From UBA4582 sp047629195 (GTDB lineage: Bacteria > Pseudomonadota > Gammaproteobacteria > Pseudomonadales > Azotimanducaceae), in NCBI GenBank assembly GCA_047629195.1, contig JBLHWY010000106.1:1-22328 (forward strand): DNA of 22,328 bases, in the 5' to 3' direction. The translations under genes were made by a program, and so were the position numbers. Under the pieces are notes generated by a model. The model was given only the letters and a program-made list of their open reading frames with translations. It had not been told where the DNA came from and did not search any database. Each line of letters begins with the position of its first letter. Position 1 is the first letter of the stretch. Below, in pieces: positions 7,448 to 15,779 of the stretch.

Positions 7448-7564
7448 CTGCACTCCTTGATGTAAAGGTAATTTAACACCTATAAGTTGGTGAATATGCA
7501 TTTGAATAAAAGTAGACCACGGTATACTATTTGTCGCAAGTGAATATTTGAGGAAGATCACATC
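7448..7564. promoter_or_regulatory. Divergent TetR/P450 promoter region with candidate operator
   Basis: CACCTATAAGTTGGTG (7477-7492) is an inverted repeat with CACC/GGTG arms, a plausible TetR-type operator. On the plus strand a possible sigma-70 promoter for the P450 is TTGAAT (7502-7507) with TATACT (7523-7528, 15-bp spacer) or TACTAT (7525-7530, 17-bp spacer). AGGA (7551-7554) is the P450 ribosome site. The AGGAG of the regulator is at 7453-7457 on the minus strand. The operator would lie between both start regions, fitting joint control. Confidence 0.45.
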
Positions 7565-8704
7565 ATGGAATTCTCGATACCAGAACTCATAGAAGATCCC
7601 TATCCATATTATGAAAATTGGCGAGAAAATAAGCCAATTTGGAAAGACGAGACGACTGGGTTTTGGGTGTTAACTCGGCATGATGACGTTAGGTCTATTC
7701 TGAAAAACTCTAAAGATTATTCATCCAAGGCCATGGGACAAAACGGTGGTTCAAGTCCACTGCCTTTGCTCACGGATGACGCGCCGCGACACACACAACT
7801 ACGTGGCTTGGTCAACAAAGCTTTTACTGTGCGCATGTTGCGTGAAATTGAAGAGCAAGTAGAAAAAATAGCAACTGATTTAGTGGATGCCATCAAACCC
7901 GATCACCCCACAGATATCGTAAGCGCACTGACAACCCCACTACCAGTCGCTGTGATATCGCAAATGATGGGGATCCCTCAAAACAGAGGCGAAGACTTCA
8001 AACGCTGGTCTGATGCGCTGACAGGAACATTAGCCGGCGTATCGATAGAAGCCCGGCAGCAAGAGATCAAGGAAATGGGTGCGTTCTTTGCGGAGCTGAT
8101 CCCAGATCGTCGGGCCAATCCCAGCAACGACCTTGTTTCTGCCGTGGCTAATGCAGAAATCGAGGGCGAGAGGTTGGCTGACGCGGATATCGTTGGATTT
8201 TGTATCTTATTGCTGATTGCAGGTAACGAAACGACAACGAACCTATTGGGTAATTTCCTGAACATTCTAGCCGACCGCCCTGAGCTATTTGAACAATTGG
8301 CGGCTGATCCTGACTTAATCGATCGAGGCATAGAAGAATCGCTAAGATTTGACGGCCCGGTTCAATTTCTAATGCGTATGGTGACTGAACCGGCTAAGTA
8401 TCATGGTGTAGCGGTTAAACCTGGCGATATCGTTCAAGTTGTTATGGGCTCAGCTAACCGGGATGTTCGCGCTTATGATGACCCCAACGAATTCAGCTTG
8501 TCTCGGGCCAAAAACCACCATCATACCTTTGGCTTTGGCATACACTTCTGCATCGGCGCCCCACTTGCTAGGCTAGAAGCCAAGATAGCCATGCGATGCT
8601 TATTACAAAAATTCAAAAATATTCAGCGAGCGCAAGGCGTCGATGAAAGAGTACACTCGCATTTACTCAGGGGGTTTCATCACCTCAACCTGACCTTCAA
8701 CTAA
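7565..8704 (+). CDS. Cytochrome P450 (soluble bacterial class)
   Basis: A complete 379-aa soluble P450. The oxygen-activating I-helix motif AGNETT is at 219-224, the K-helix E258-x-x-R261, and the haem loop FGFGIHFCIG with the thiolate ligand Cys329. The C-terminus is only 50 residues past the Cys, as usual for class I bacterial enzymes that use a ferredoxin and reductase. Neither partner is encoded here. The N-terminal PELIEDPYPYYENWR resembles CYP107-like and related soluble groups, but a CYP family cannot be assigned by eye. The start ATG has GAGGA ten bases upstream. It diverges from the TetR gene, so it probably responds to the same inducer as the Rieske oxygenase, and likely hydroxylates a hydrophobic substrate entering the ACAD/crotonase route. 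It ends 37 bases before the convergent RND permease. Confidence 0.93.
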   Translation: MEFSIPELIEDPYPYYENWRENKPIWKDETTGFWVLTRHDDVRSILKNSKDYSSKAMGQNGGSSPLPLLTDDAPRHTQLRGLVNKAFTVRMLREIEEQVEKIATDLVDAIKPDHPTDIVSALTTPLPVAVISQMMGIPQNRGEDFKRWSDALTGTLAGVSIEARQQEIKEMGAFFAELIPDRRANPSNDLVSAVANAEIEGERLADADIVGFCILLLIAGNETTTNLLGNFLNILADRPELFEQLAADPDLIDRGIEESLRFDGPVQFLMRMVTEPAKYHGVAVKPGDIVQVVMGSANRDVRAYDDPNEFSLSRAKNHHHTFGFGIHFCIGAPLARLEAKIAMRCLLQKFKNIQRAQGVDERVHSHLLRGFHHLNLTFN

Positions 8705-8741
8705 CATCAACGATATGCTCACAGCGAAGCAATCCTGTTGC

Positions 8742-11700
8742 TTAATTTTGCAGCAGCCGAGCCTCTGCCAACTCTTTATGCATGCGTTCCGCTTCGTGTG
8801 CTCTCGCGTTCGAGAAACGAGCAATCAGACTATAAAGTGCCGGCGTCAAAAAGAGCGTAAAAATTGCTGCGATACCCAGCCCTCCAAAAATAACCCAGCC
8901 GATGGAAGCTCTCGCTTCAGCACCGGCACCGCTGCTGAGAATAAGCGGCAAGCCGCCCAGCACAGTCGACATCAGCGTCATGACAACTGGTCGAAAGCGA
9001 ACTTTTGAGCCTTCAATAATTGCCTCTATCAGGCCATAACCCTGATCTCGCAACTGATCTGCAAACTCGACCAGGAGAATGCCGTTTTTAGCCATCAAAC
9101 CGATAAGCATGACGAGGCCAATCTGAGAATACACGTTGACCGACGTACCCGATAAGAACAAGGCGAAGATAGCGGCCGCGACACCGAACGGAATAATCAA
9201 AGTAATAACGATGGCACTGGTGAATCCTTCAAACTGTGCGCATAACACAAGAAAAACAACTAACACCGCAATAAGATACGTTAAGGCGATCTCTTGCGAA
9301 CTCTCATCCAGAGTTGCCGCTTCGCCCAGAAGAATCATATCGATTCCATTAGGCAGCACATCTGCTGCAATACGTTCTAGCTCACCAACGGCCGATTTCA
9401 GCGGATAACCACTTTGTACTTTGACTTCGACTTCGATTGCCCTGCGCTGAGCATGCCGATCAAGTTCTGTAGCGACGCCTTCTTCCTTGAGAGTGACAAT
9501 CGAAGACAATGGCAATAGGCGACTGTTTTTTGCCGTGACATATAAGTTAATCAGATCCGTTGGATCATTAATTTCGCCCGAGGCCGACTCCAGGACAACC
9601 GGGATAGCCTCATCCCCCACGTTCAGGTCAATAATCTCATCACCATCAATCATCGCACGGAGCGTACTGGCTAGGTCGTCAAGATCAACCCCTAAGTCGG
9701 CGGCACGCCGTCTGTCTATTTCAATCGAAAGCTGCGGCTGAGTGGGTTCATAAGATATATCCGGTTCCGACAGAGTGCCGCCAGTTGCATCGATTGCCTT
9801 GGTGAATTCCTGCGCGGCCAGAAAGATCTCATTGTAGTTATTGCCGACCAAGGCAACCCGAATACCACCACCGCCGCCTCTTCTCAGGTTCAGACTGTTG
9901 TCACTGAAGACAGAAGCACGCACACCCGTAAGCTCTCCCATCGACTTTCTGAGCTCAGCGATAATTTCCTGCTGGCTACGTTCACGCTCACTCCAATCGG
10001 CCAACGGAACGCTGACAAAAGTGAGATTGGGATCCCACCGGCCTATGACACTGTAAATTGAGCTCGCCTCACCGCGCTCAAGCAAGGACATAAGTTTGTC
10101 TTCGATCAGATACGTCTGCTTCTCCATATAAGGAATGCCAACACCGTCAGGGCCGGAGGCAACGACACGTACCATGCCACGGTCTTCTGAAGGCAATAAC
10201 TCCTCGTCGAGTCCCTGATACAGCGAGAAAGCAGCCACCCCGAGAATCGCGGCAAGCGCCAGCACCGAGACAGGATGATGCACAACCCGCTGCAGCAGAC
10301 GCTCGTAAACTCCTCTCAGCTTTAAACCCTGTCGTTGCAGCATGAGATGAAAACGGTTTGGCTTGCTTTCGACTGGCAATCGAGCAGCCATCGCTGGCAC
10401 AAGAGACAACGCAACAAAACTTGAAATTGCAACCGCCAATGCGAGCACAAAACCAAATTCTCTGAACAGCCGACCGGCAGTACTGGGTAGAAAGGCAATA
10501 GGTACAAAAACTGAAACCAACACAACACTAGTTGTGATGACCGCAAAGAAAACCTGCCGGGTGCCTATGACGGCAGCGGCGCGCGCACCAACTCCTAGCG
10601 CGCGCTGACGCTGAATGTTTTCAAGCACAACGATAGCGTCATCAACAACCAAGCCGGTAGCAAGTACGAGGGCGAGCAGGGTTAAAATGTTGATAGAAAA
10701 GCCTAGCATCCAGATACCAGCAACGGTACCAATGAGAGCAACCGGAATAGCCAAACTTGGAATCAGGGTTGCTTTGATAGAGCCGATAAATAACCAGATA
10801 GTTGCAACGACGATCATGACCGTAATCATAAGCGTCGTGAGTACCTCCCGCATACTGCTGCGGATGAATGTCGCGTTATCGTCAGTTATCACGATTTCGA
10901 GATTATCAAATCGCTTGTTCAGTAGCTCAACCGCCTCCTGCACCCCATTGGAGATTCTGATGGTGTTCGACTGCGCCTGGCGCACGATGCCAAGGCCAAT
11001 CACATTTCTACCATCTAGCCTGGTGTAAGAAGTGGCATCTTCAGGTCCGAAATAGACCTGGGCAACATCGCCGATACGGCGGGTGTCACGAATGATCAGG
11101 TCCGATACTTGCTCCGCTGTCACAACAGAGGCATCTGCACGGACCAGTAATTCCTGGTCCTGAGAACGGAAGCTACCCGCCGGTACGTCAAAAGATGCTT
11201 GCTGCAGGACATTCGCCACGTCGGAAACCGACAGCCCATAACTGGTCAGGCGAAGTGGATCGACCACCACTCGTAACAGGCGCTGACGCGCACCTGAAAT
11301 TTGTACATCAGCGACGCCATCAATAGAGACCAATTGGGGAATAATATCAGTTTCAACAATGTGAGAGAGATCATCATCCATCAAGGTGTCTGACATCACC
11401 GCCAGATTGACGATTGCACGCGAATCATCATCTGCCTTGACAACAGTCACCTGCTCAAGTCTGTCGGGCAGCTGTCTAGCTATCCTGCTCACAGCTTCCC
11501 TGACGTCGGCGGAAGCACTGTTTAGATCCGTGCCGGGACGAAATTCGATTCTGATTCTGCCGTTAGTTTCTTCAGATGAAGATTGTATTGTTTTAACACC
11601 AGACACTCGGGCTACCGCCCCTTCGATGCGGCTGATGACTTCTGCGTCCATAGTCTCTGGTGAAGCGCCCGGATAATTGGCTCTAACCGTTACGATCGGC

Positions 11701-11855
11701 CGGTCAACATCAGGGAGTTCTCGAACTTCAATCGCAACAATCGCAGCGACGCCGGCCAAGGCAATGAGCAGGTTAAGCACTAGCACTAGCACAGGCCGAC
11801 GAATGCTTAAGCTTGGGAGATCGTTCACCTCCTCAGTTCTCTGCTGGTTGCTCAT
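8742..11855 (-). CDS. RND multidrug efflux permease (HAE1/AcrB-like)
   Basis: A 1037-aa inner-membrane proton antiporter of the AcrB/MexB type. It has an N-terminal TM helix after a short cytoplasmic tail, two large periplasmic loops, and the duplicated 12-TM layout. The proton relay is intact: adjacent Asp405-Asp406 in GLVVDDAIVVLENIQR (TM4) and Lys923 in GLMAKNGILLVEF (TM10). The start overlaps the adaptor stop by one base (TGATG), so it is coupled to it. The protein works with an adaptor and an outer-membrane channel. No channel gene lies nearby, so a TolC-like protein elsewhere is needed. Exported substrates are unknown. The gene is convergent with the P450, which suggests but does not prove a role in tolerance to the lipophilic substrates of that cluster. 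Confidence 0.94.
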   Translation of the reverse strand: MSNQQRTEEVNDLPSLSIRRPVLVLVLNLLIALAGVAAIVAIEVRELPDVDRPIVTVRANYPGASPETMDAEVISRIEGAVARVSGVKTIQSSSEETNGRIRIEFRPGTDLNSASADVREAVSRIARQLPDRLEQVTVVKADDDSRAIVNLAVMSDTLMDDDLSHIVETDIIPQLVSIDGVADVQISGARQRLLRVVVDPLRLTSYGLSVSDVANVLQQASFDVPAGSFRSQDQELLVRADASVVTAEQVSDLIIRDTRRIGDVAQVYFGPEDATSYTRLDGRNVIGLGIVRQAQSNTIRISNGVQEAVELLNKRFDNLEIVITDDNATFIRSSMREVLTTLMITVMIVVATIWLFIGSIKATLIPSLAIPVALIGTVAGIWMLGFSINILTLLALVLATGLVVDDAIVVLENIQRQRALGVGARAAAVIGTRQVFFAVITTSVVLVSVFVPIAFLPSTAGRLFREFGFVLALAVAISSFVALSLVPAMAARLPVESKPNRFHLMLQRQGLKLRGVYERLLQRVVHHPVSVLALAAILGVAAFSLYQGLDEELLPSEDRGMVRVVASGPDGVGIPYMEKQTYLIEDKLMSLLERGEASSIYSVIGRWDPNLTFVSVPLADWSERERSQQEIIAELRKSMGELTGVRASVFSDNSLNLRRGGGGGIRVALVGNNYNEIFLAAQEFTKAIDATGGTLSEPDISYEPTQPQLSIEIDRRRAADLGVDLDDLASTLRAMIDGDEIIDLNVGDEAIPVVLESASGEINDPTDLINLYVTAKNSRLLPLSSIVTLKEEGVATELDRHAQRRAIEVEVKVQSGYPLKSAVGELERIAADVLPNGIDMILLGEAATLDESSQEIALTYLIAVLVVFLVLCAQFEGFTSAIVITLIIPFGVAAAIFALFLSGTSVNVYSQIGLVMLIGLMAKNGILLVEFADQLRDQGYGLIEAIIEGSKVRFRPVVMTLMSTVLGGLPLILSSGAGAEARASIGWVIFGGLGIAAIFTLFLTPALYSLIARFSNARAHEAERMHKELAEARLLQN

Positions 11856-12976
11856 CAGCTTTCCTTGATTGGAAGTTGAGACTTTAAGGTAGTCTCGCCG
11901 GCAATTGTCGAATTTGGCTGAACAACTATACCTGGCCGAAGGCGTTGGAGGCCTTCCACGATAATAATGCTTTCTTTGTCTATGCCCCCATCAACCAGTA
12001 CTTTGCCTTTATTACGCTGAATAACATCAACTGGAATTCGACGGGCAATACCTTCCTCAACAATCCAAACGAAGGCTCCGTCTGCACCCCACTGCAGTGC
12101 TATCTCCGGCAGTATCGGATACCGCTCGCCCTGAAGTTCCATTCGAACCCTAAAACTCATGCCCGGTCGGAATCCGTCTTGAGGATTATCAACCTTCGCC
12201 CTGGTAATAAAGGTTCTGAGTTCTGGGTCAACTCTGGAACCTATATCGATGATTTCACCACCGAACTCTGCTGCATTGGGTTCCCAGGTCTGCAGGCTGA
12301 TCATATCTCCCATGCTAATCTGCCCAAGCAACACTTCGGGAAGTTCAAACGAAACCAATAATGAGCTTCTACTATCAAGCGTTGTGACCTCCGTATCCGG
12401 CTGAACCCTACCACCCGCATCAAGATCAGTCATACCAACATGGCCCGAAAAAGGCGCAATAATGCGGCGGTCTTGCAACGCGATTTGCGCCTGACCCAGC
12501 GCAATGCGCGCGGCTTCGAGCGCAGTAGCCGCCGCTTCAAGCGTCATAGGCGGCGTTGCACCCGTCGCCGCACTTACTTTATAGCGGGTATAAAGACTGT
12601 CAGCTTCACTAAGGCGAAATTCCGCGAGCTCTAAACCAAGTTTTTCCTTACGCTGATCCAACTGAACAAGTACATGACCTGCCTCTACGAACTGGCCCGG
12701 TTCGAAGTCAACGGCAACAACTTCTCCGCTAGCGACCGGATACAAAGTGACAGAACGCAGTGCACGCGCTGTACCTACCGCCTCGGCAATTAATTGTTGG
12801 TTACTGTACTGTAATGGCTCGACAACAACCCGCACCGGAGCTTTGACCCTTGACCGGGGCTCCTCTGCTTGATTGCAGCCTACTAGGCTTGCAAAGATAA
12901 AAATCTGGATTAGCACCTTGCTGCTCAACAGTATCTTGGCTCGATTGAATGTTCGATTGAGTGTCCGGTTGAACAT
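11855..12976 (-). CDS. RND efflux periplasmic adaptor, lipoprotein (AcrA/MexA-like)
   Basis: A 373-aa membrane-fusion protein. A hydrophobic signal segment ends in a lipobox LVGC, making Cys34 the lipidated N-terminus of the mature protein. Then come the barrel-sandwich (lipoyl) half VVAVDFEPGQFVEAGHVLVQLDQ, in two pieces, a helical hairpin, and the second half IIAPFSGHVGMTDLDAGG. The beta-barrel and membrane-proximal domains follow. It links the permease to the outer-membrane channel. AGAGG lies just before ATG 12976. The N-terminal NRTLNRTFNR comes from an imperfect 12-bp direct repeat in the DNA. The promoter is in 12977-13166, where a 10-bp palindrome GCTTTAAAGC (13015-13024) is visible. 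No regulator gene is next to the operon. Confidence 0.92.
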   Translation of the reverse strand: MFNRTLNRTFNRAKILLSSKVLIQIFIFASLVGCNQAEEPRSRVKAPVRVVVEPLQYSNQQLIAEAVGTARALRSVTLYPVASGEVVAVDFEPGQFVEAGHVLVQLDQRKEKLGLELAEFRLSEADSLYTRYKVSAATGATPPMTLEAAATALEAARIALGQAQIALQDRRIIAPFSGHVGMTDLDAGGRVQPDTEVTTLDSRSSLLVSFELPEVLLGQISMGDMISLQTWEPNAAEFGGEIIDIGSRVDPELRTFITRAKVDNPQDGFRPGMSFRVRMELQGERYPILPEIALQWGADGAFVWIVEEGIARRIPVDVIQRNKGKVLVDGGIDKESIIIVEGLQRLRPGIVVQPNSTIAGETTLKSQLPIKES

Positions 12977-13166
12977 GGGGCCTCTATGTAGGGCTGGCCG
13001 CCCGCAACGGTCTAGCTTTAAAGCGGTTCTAAAAATTTACGCTGTATTTAATTACACGGATCATTTGATAGTCGAAATTCTGTGATGAATAATAATTACA
13101 AAGCGCATCGGGCGGCGTGAAATACTTGATTAATAATATTGTCGAATGATGATTGTTTCGTAAATC
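12977..13166. promoter_or_regulatory. Upstream region of the RND operon
   Basis: This AT-rich 190-bp stretch separates the adaptor start from the pseudogene remnants. GCTTTAAAGC (13015-13024) is a perfect palindrome about 40 bases upstream of the adaptor start and could be a small operator. No promoter pair could be assigned with confidence. Confidence 0.3.
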
Positions 13167-14042
13167 TTGCTTAAGGTTAAAAAATGCACGCTAGTAGGCA
13201 CGTTTAGAAATCTTGTTCGGTTTCGCCGATCAATGCGATCAACACATCGTCGCAGGAATGCCGAGAAATTAACTGTACTCAATGATCTTATAGATTCTGC
13301 CCGCATACACGTTCCAATCTATCAAGCCTACCGGCGTTTAAACAAGACGTACAGCGAGCGGCCTTTCCTGATCGGGTGGTTTAACTCAACAATGAACTGG
13401 GTGAAATTATATCAAGTTGCAACGTCAGGCACCACTGACAGAGTTATGACATTTCAGGATGACAATAAACATGATTGGGACGGAGTTGCGGACCTTTACG
13501 TCAAATACACCACTGAATTTCGCGGTAAAGTGCTCAAGATACCTCCGGACAATTATTAAAAACATTTGGCCTATACGGTACTAATACAGTATCGCCGGTA
13601 TTTACATTATTGGATGCTATTATCAAACGTGGCAGGAACAGCCAGTCCGCTCGACGTTAAACCAAACCAAGATAGCCAGTCGCTTCCTGGGAGACGAATC
13701 GGTTATGTGATTGACGATGTAGGACGGGCAATACAGTTGCCAGATCCTGATGACGTTATCACATTGAGGTTTTAAATCGCCGGACGCAAAGACAAAACAA
13801 TCATTTCTGAATCCGGTATGATTGCACCACCCGATGTCATCATCGAAAACATTATTAGTGACACGGATCTGAGTTACTTCAAGTTGGTCCAACTAGACGA
13901 TAAAAAATTTCTACTCGCATATGTCCCTATGGCTACGTCCATCAAAACTGAACTGCTGGAAAGATCCCTGCGCACGTTAATTGAAAAACCTGAAATCACG
14001 CTATCCACAAGAAAGATCAGAAGTGTGGCGCCAGAGCTTTAG
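13167..14042 (+). pseudogene. Broken PaaK/CapK-like adenylate-forming ligase
   Basis: Three open stretches in one reading frame (13167-13559, 13560-13775, 13776-14042) are separated by stop codons at 13557-13559 and 13773-13775. The first reads like the start of phenylacetate-CoA-ligase/F390-synthetase-type enzymes: DLIDSARIHVPIYQAYR, then the phosphate loop as ATSGTTD, in which the usual final Gly is Asp. The last part, IAGRKDKTIISESGMIAPP then YFKLVQLDDKKFLLAYVP, matches the C-terminal domain of the same family. About half of a normal protein is missing between them, so an internal deletion has occurred besides the stops. The intact enzyme would activate a carboxylate with ATP. Family call is moderate; loss of function is well supported. 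Confidence 0.65.
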
Positions 14043-14160
14043 AACAGATATAAATTGGTTACATCCAGCTCATCAAAGCCTCTTAGAAAGGATGCACCAC
14101 GTTTAGCACAAAGTCCTTTCGGGAAGACTTCCCATTATTGAAGTGTCAACTACTCGATAG

Positions 14161-14655
14161 CCCAGTGATTCGGCAGCAACATCGCTTAAACCACAGCCGG
14201 TGGTAAAGGCTATAGCCCGTTTTTAAACAGAATGTACTGCCAATGTACTGCCAATGTACATCGCACTGCTCATGCACTAAGCGAAGAAACAACAGAACGC
14301 TATGAAGGCGCACGCGAATCAGCAGGCAGGTTCATTCGCGTTCACCCAATCGGAACATCACCACAATAGCCTGGTCGTAATCGATTTATCTATATCAGTT
14401 GGCCATGAACCCATTGAAGTATTCGATCTCGACTACGCCTGCTTTTATGGACACAAGATGTTGGGCCCATCAGGCGACACTGAACGGTTTCGAAGCCCAC
14501 CTCTTCCGCGGTCCCTCGAAGCGAGCACACCCAACCTTGAAGGGGTCATCGGAATGGGTGCTGCCGCAGAATATTTAACAAACACTGGCCTGCGTGAGAT
14601 CCAAACTCAAAACCATGAACCAGGCAGGTTTTCATTGACGGCGGCAACGTATTAA
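14161..14655 (+). pseudogene. Decayed SufS/CsdA-type cysteine desulfurase
   Basis: Pieces of a class-V PLP enzyme lie in the right order but in changing frames. DSAATSLKPQPVVKAIARF starts at 14167 (frame of 14167) and ends at a stop. ANVHRTAHALSEETTERYEG starts at about 14253 (frame +2). EHHHN, VVIDLSISVGHEPIEV, then GHKMLGPSG with the PLP lysine, and STPNLEGVIGMGAA follow in the frame of 14302. SufS proteins carry the same series (DNAATxxKPQ, ANVHRGxH, EHHxN, IDGAQSVGH, GHKxYGP, TPNIxGVIG). Large parts between EHHHN and VVID, after GHK, and at the C-terminus are gone. The 11-bp repeat at 14231-14259 lies exactly at ANVHR. The gene cannot make an active enzyme. Confidence 0.8.
14231..14259 (+). 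repeat. 11-bp tandem repeat, 2.6 copies
   Basis: AATGTACTGCC occurs at 14231-14241 and 14242-14252, followed by a partial copy AATGTAC. It sits where the decayed cysteine desulfurase would encode Ala-Asn-Val-His, so it looks like a slippage expansion of coding sequence. The core ATGTAC is shared with the 13-bp repeat at 362-413. Confidence 0.85.
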
Positions 14656-14662
14656 CCTCAGT

Positions 14663-15655
14663 CTAGTCCATATCCGCCTGCGCTTTCACATAACGCGCAG
14701 CATCCTCATGGGTACCAAACCAAACACCACCTTTGGCTTTTATATGCTCAATCAGCCCTTCTAAAGCCACGATGCGAGATCGATGTCCACTCACATGCGG
14801 GTGCATAGTCAGCAAGAACATGGTCCTCTCCTCCCAGGCTTTATCGAACTCATCTATCCACACCTGCATTACATCCCGAGGATTCATATACCTATTACCT
14901 AGCGGATTAAATAGAGGCGCATCATCCAGTATCCATTGTACCGGTAGCTCTACCAACCCCGTCGCTTGCCCATCTTGAACTAGCTCATAAGGACGGTCGT
15001 CATGCATTAAGGAGCTCTCATACAAGAAGCCCATTTTACGAACGATACTTAAAGTGTTGGGACTGTGATTCCACGAAGGCGCTCGATAGCCAACGGGCCT
15101 TTTACCGGTGATCCGCTCAATTTCGTCGGTGGCTTGTTGAAGCAAACGTTCTTCCGTTTCAGCATCCAAGGCAGTGTTTAATTCGTGAATCCAACCATGG
15201 ACACCAATTTCATGCTGCCCCGAGGCATTGATCATTTCTGCTTGCTCAGGCGCTATTTTCAGGCTCCATGCGGGAAAGAAAAAAGTCGCAGGAATGTCTT
15301 CCTCATCCATAAGCTTTACGATTCTTGGCAGCGCGACTCTATGACCATATTGACCTTGTGATAAAGGCCCAATACTTATCTGACCGGTACGCAAACCCAT
15401 GACGGTTTCATTGTCCACATCATAGGACAACAAGACGGCTACCCGCGCCCCCCCGGGCCAAAGATCAGGATTTAAATCTTTGCCTGCACGCACCTGATTT
15501 ACTGCATTTCGAACATACTCTTCTGACCAGTTCCACGGCGCGGCAGAATCTTCTTTATCCGAACTCAGTCCAGCGGTAACTTGGCATCCTGACATCGTCA
15601 AAAAACAAACACAAACAAGAACGGCAGCAATAGCGGAAAACGGAGAAAAACTCAT
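14663..15655 (-). CDS. Polysaccharide deacetylase (NodB/CE4) family lipoprotein
   Basis: A 330-aa exported protein. The hydrophobic N-terminus ends in MSGC (Cys24), a near-standard lipobox, so it is probably a lipoprotein. The CE4 motifs are present: SYDVD (D79 base, D81 metal ligand), HGWIH (metal ligands H153 and H157), and YRAPSW (R191, W195). The long inter-motif spacing and the WPGGARVAVLLSYD start are like the PgdA/PuuE branch (peptidoglycan deacetylase, allantoinase-like), in which members act on varied C-N bonds. It may modify cell-wall or environmental amino sugars, but the substrate is unproven. AGGAG lies seven bases before ATG 15655. It is downstream of the MDR gene 15780-16784 on the same strand with a 124-bp gap. 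It ends only seven bases from the pseudogene remnants. Confidence 0.88.
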   Translation of the reverse strand: MSFSPFSAIAAVLVCVCFLTMSGCQVTAGLSSDKEDSAAPWNWSEEYVRNAVNQVRAGKDLNPDLWPGGARVAVLLSYDVDNETVMGLRTGQISIGPLSQGQYGHRVALPRIVKLMDEEDIPATFFFPAWSLKIAPEQAEMINASGQHEIGVHGWIHELNTALDAETEERLLQQATDEIERITGKRPVGYRAPSWNHSPNTLSIVRKMGFLYESSLMHDDRPYELVQDGQATGLVELPVQWILDDAPLFNPLGNRYMNPRDVMQVWIDEFDKAWEERTMFLLTMHPHVSGHRSRIVALEGLIEHIKAKGGVWFGTHEDAARYVKAQADMD

Positions 15656-15683
15656 AGGGTAACTCCTAACATTTAGTTCTCAG

Positions 15684-15706
15684 ACTAAAATCTTCCTGTC
15701 GGGAAG
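15684..15706 (-). terminator. Possible weak intrinsic terminator after the MDR gene
   Basis: Read on the minus strand, CTTCC-CGACA-GGAAG (15706-15692) forms a 5-bp stem followed by ATTTTA. It lies between the MDR oxidoreductase stop and the deacetylase start. The stem is short and the T-run is broken, so the two genes could still be partly co-transcribed. Confidence 0.3.
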
Positions 15707-15779
15707 TCTAATAAAAAAGCTTGAGCCCATAACTTACCAAGACCGGCCAACCTAGAACATGTCACTTTTACACCGACTT

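Noticed and set aside
7448..7561. Longer TetR protein starting at GTG 7561 or ATG 7501
   Set aside because: No ribosome site for either, and the extra residues precede an already complete DNA-binding domain; TTG 7447 has AGGAG at good spacing.
10615..11028. 137-codon open frame on the plus strand
   Set aside because: It is antisense to the RND permease transmembrane region, where such frames are common.
11945..12361. 138-codon open frame on the plus strand
   Set aside because: It is antisense to the adaptor gene, which has a clear lipobox and conserved domains.
14121..14133. GGGAAG-A-CTTCCC palindrome
   Set aside because: A one-base centre cannot form a stable hairpin and it lies in decayed coding DNA; no sign of function.
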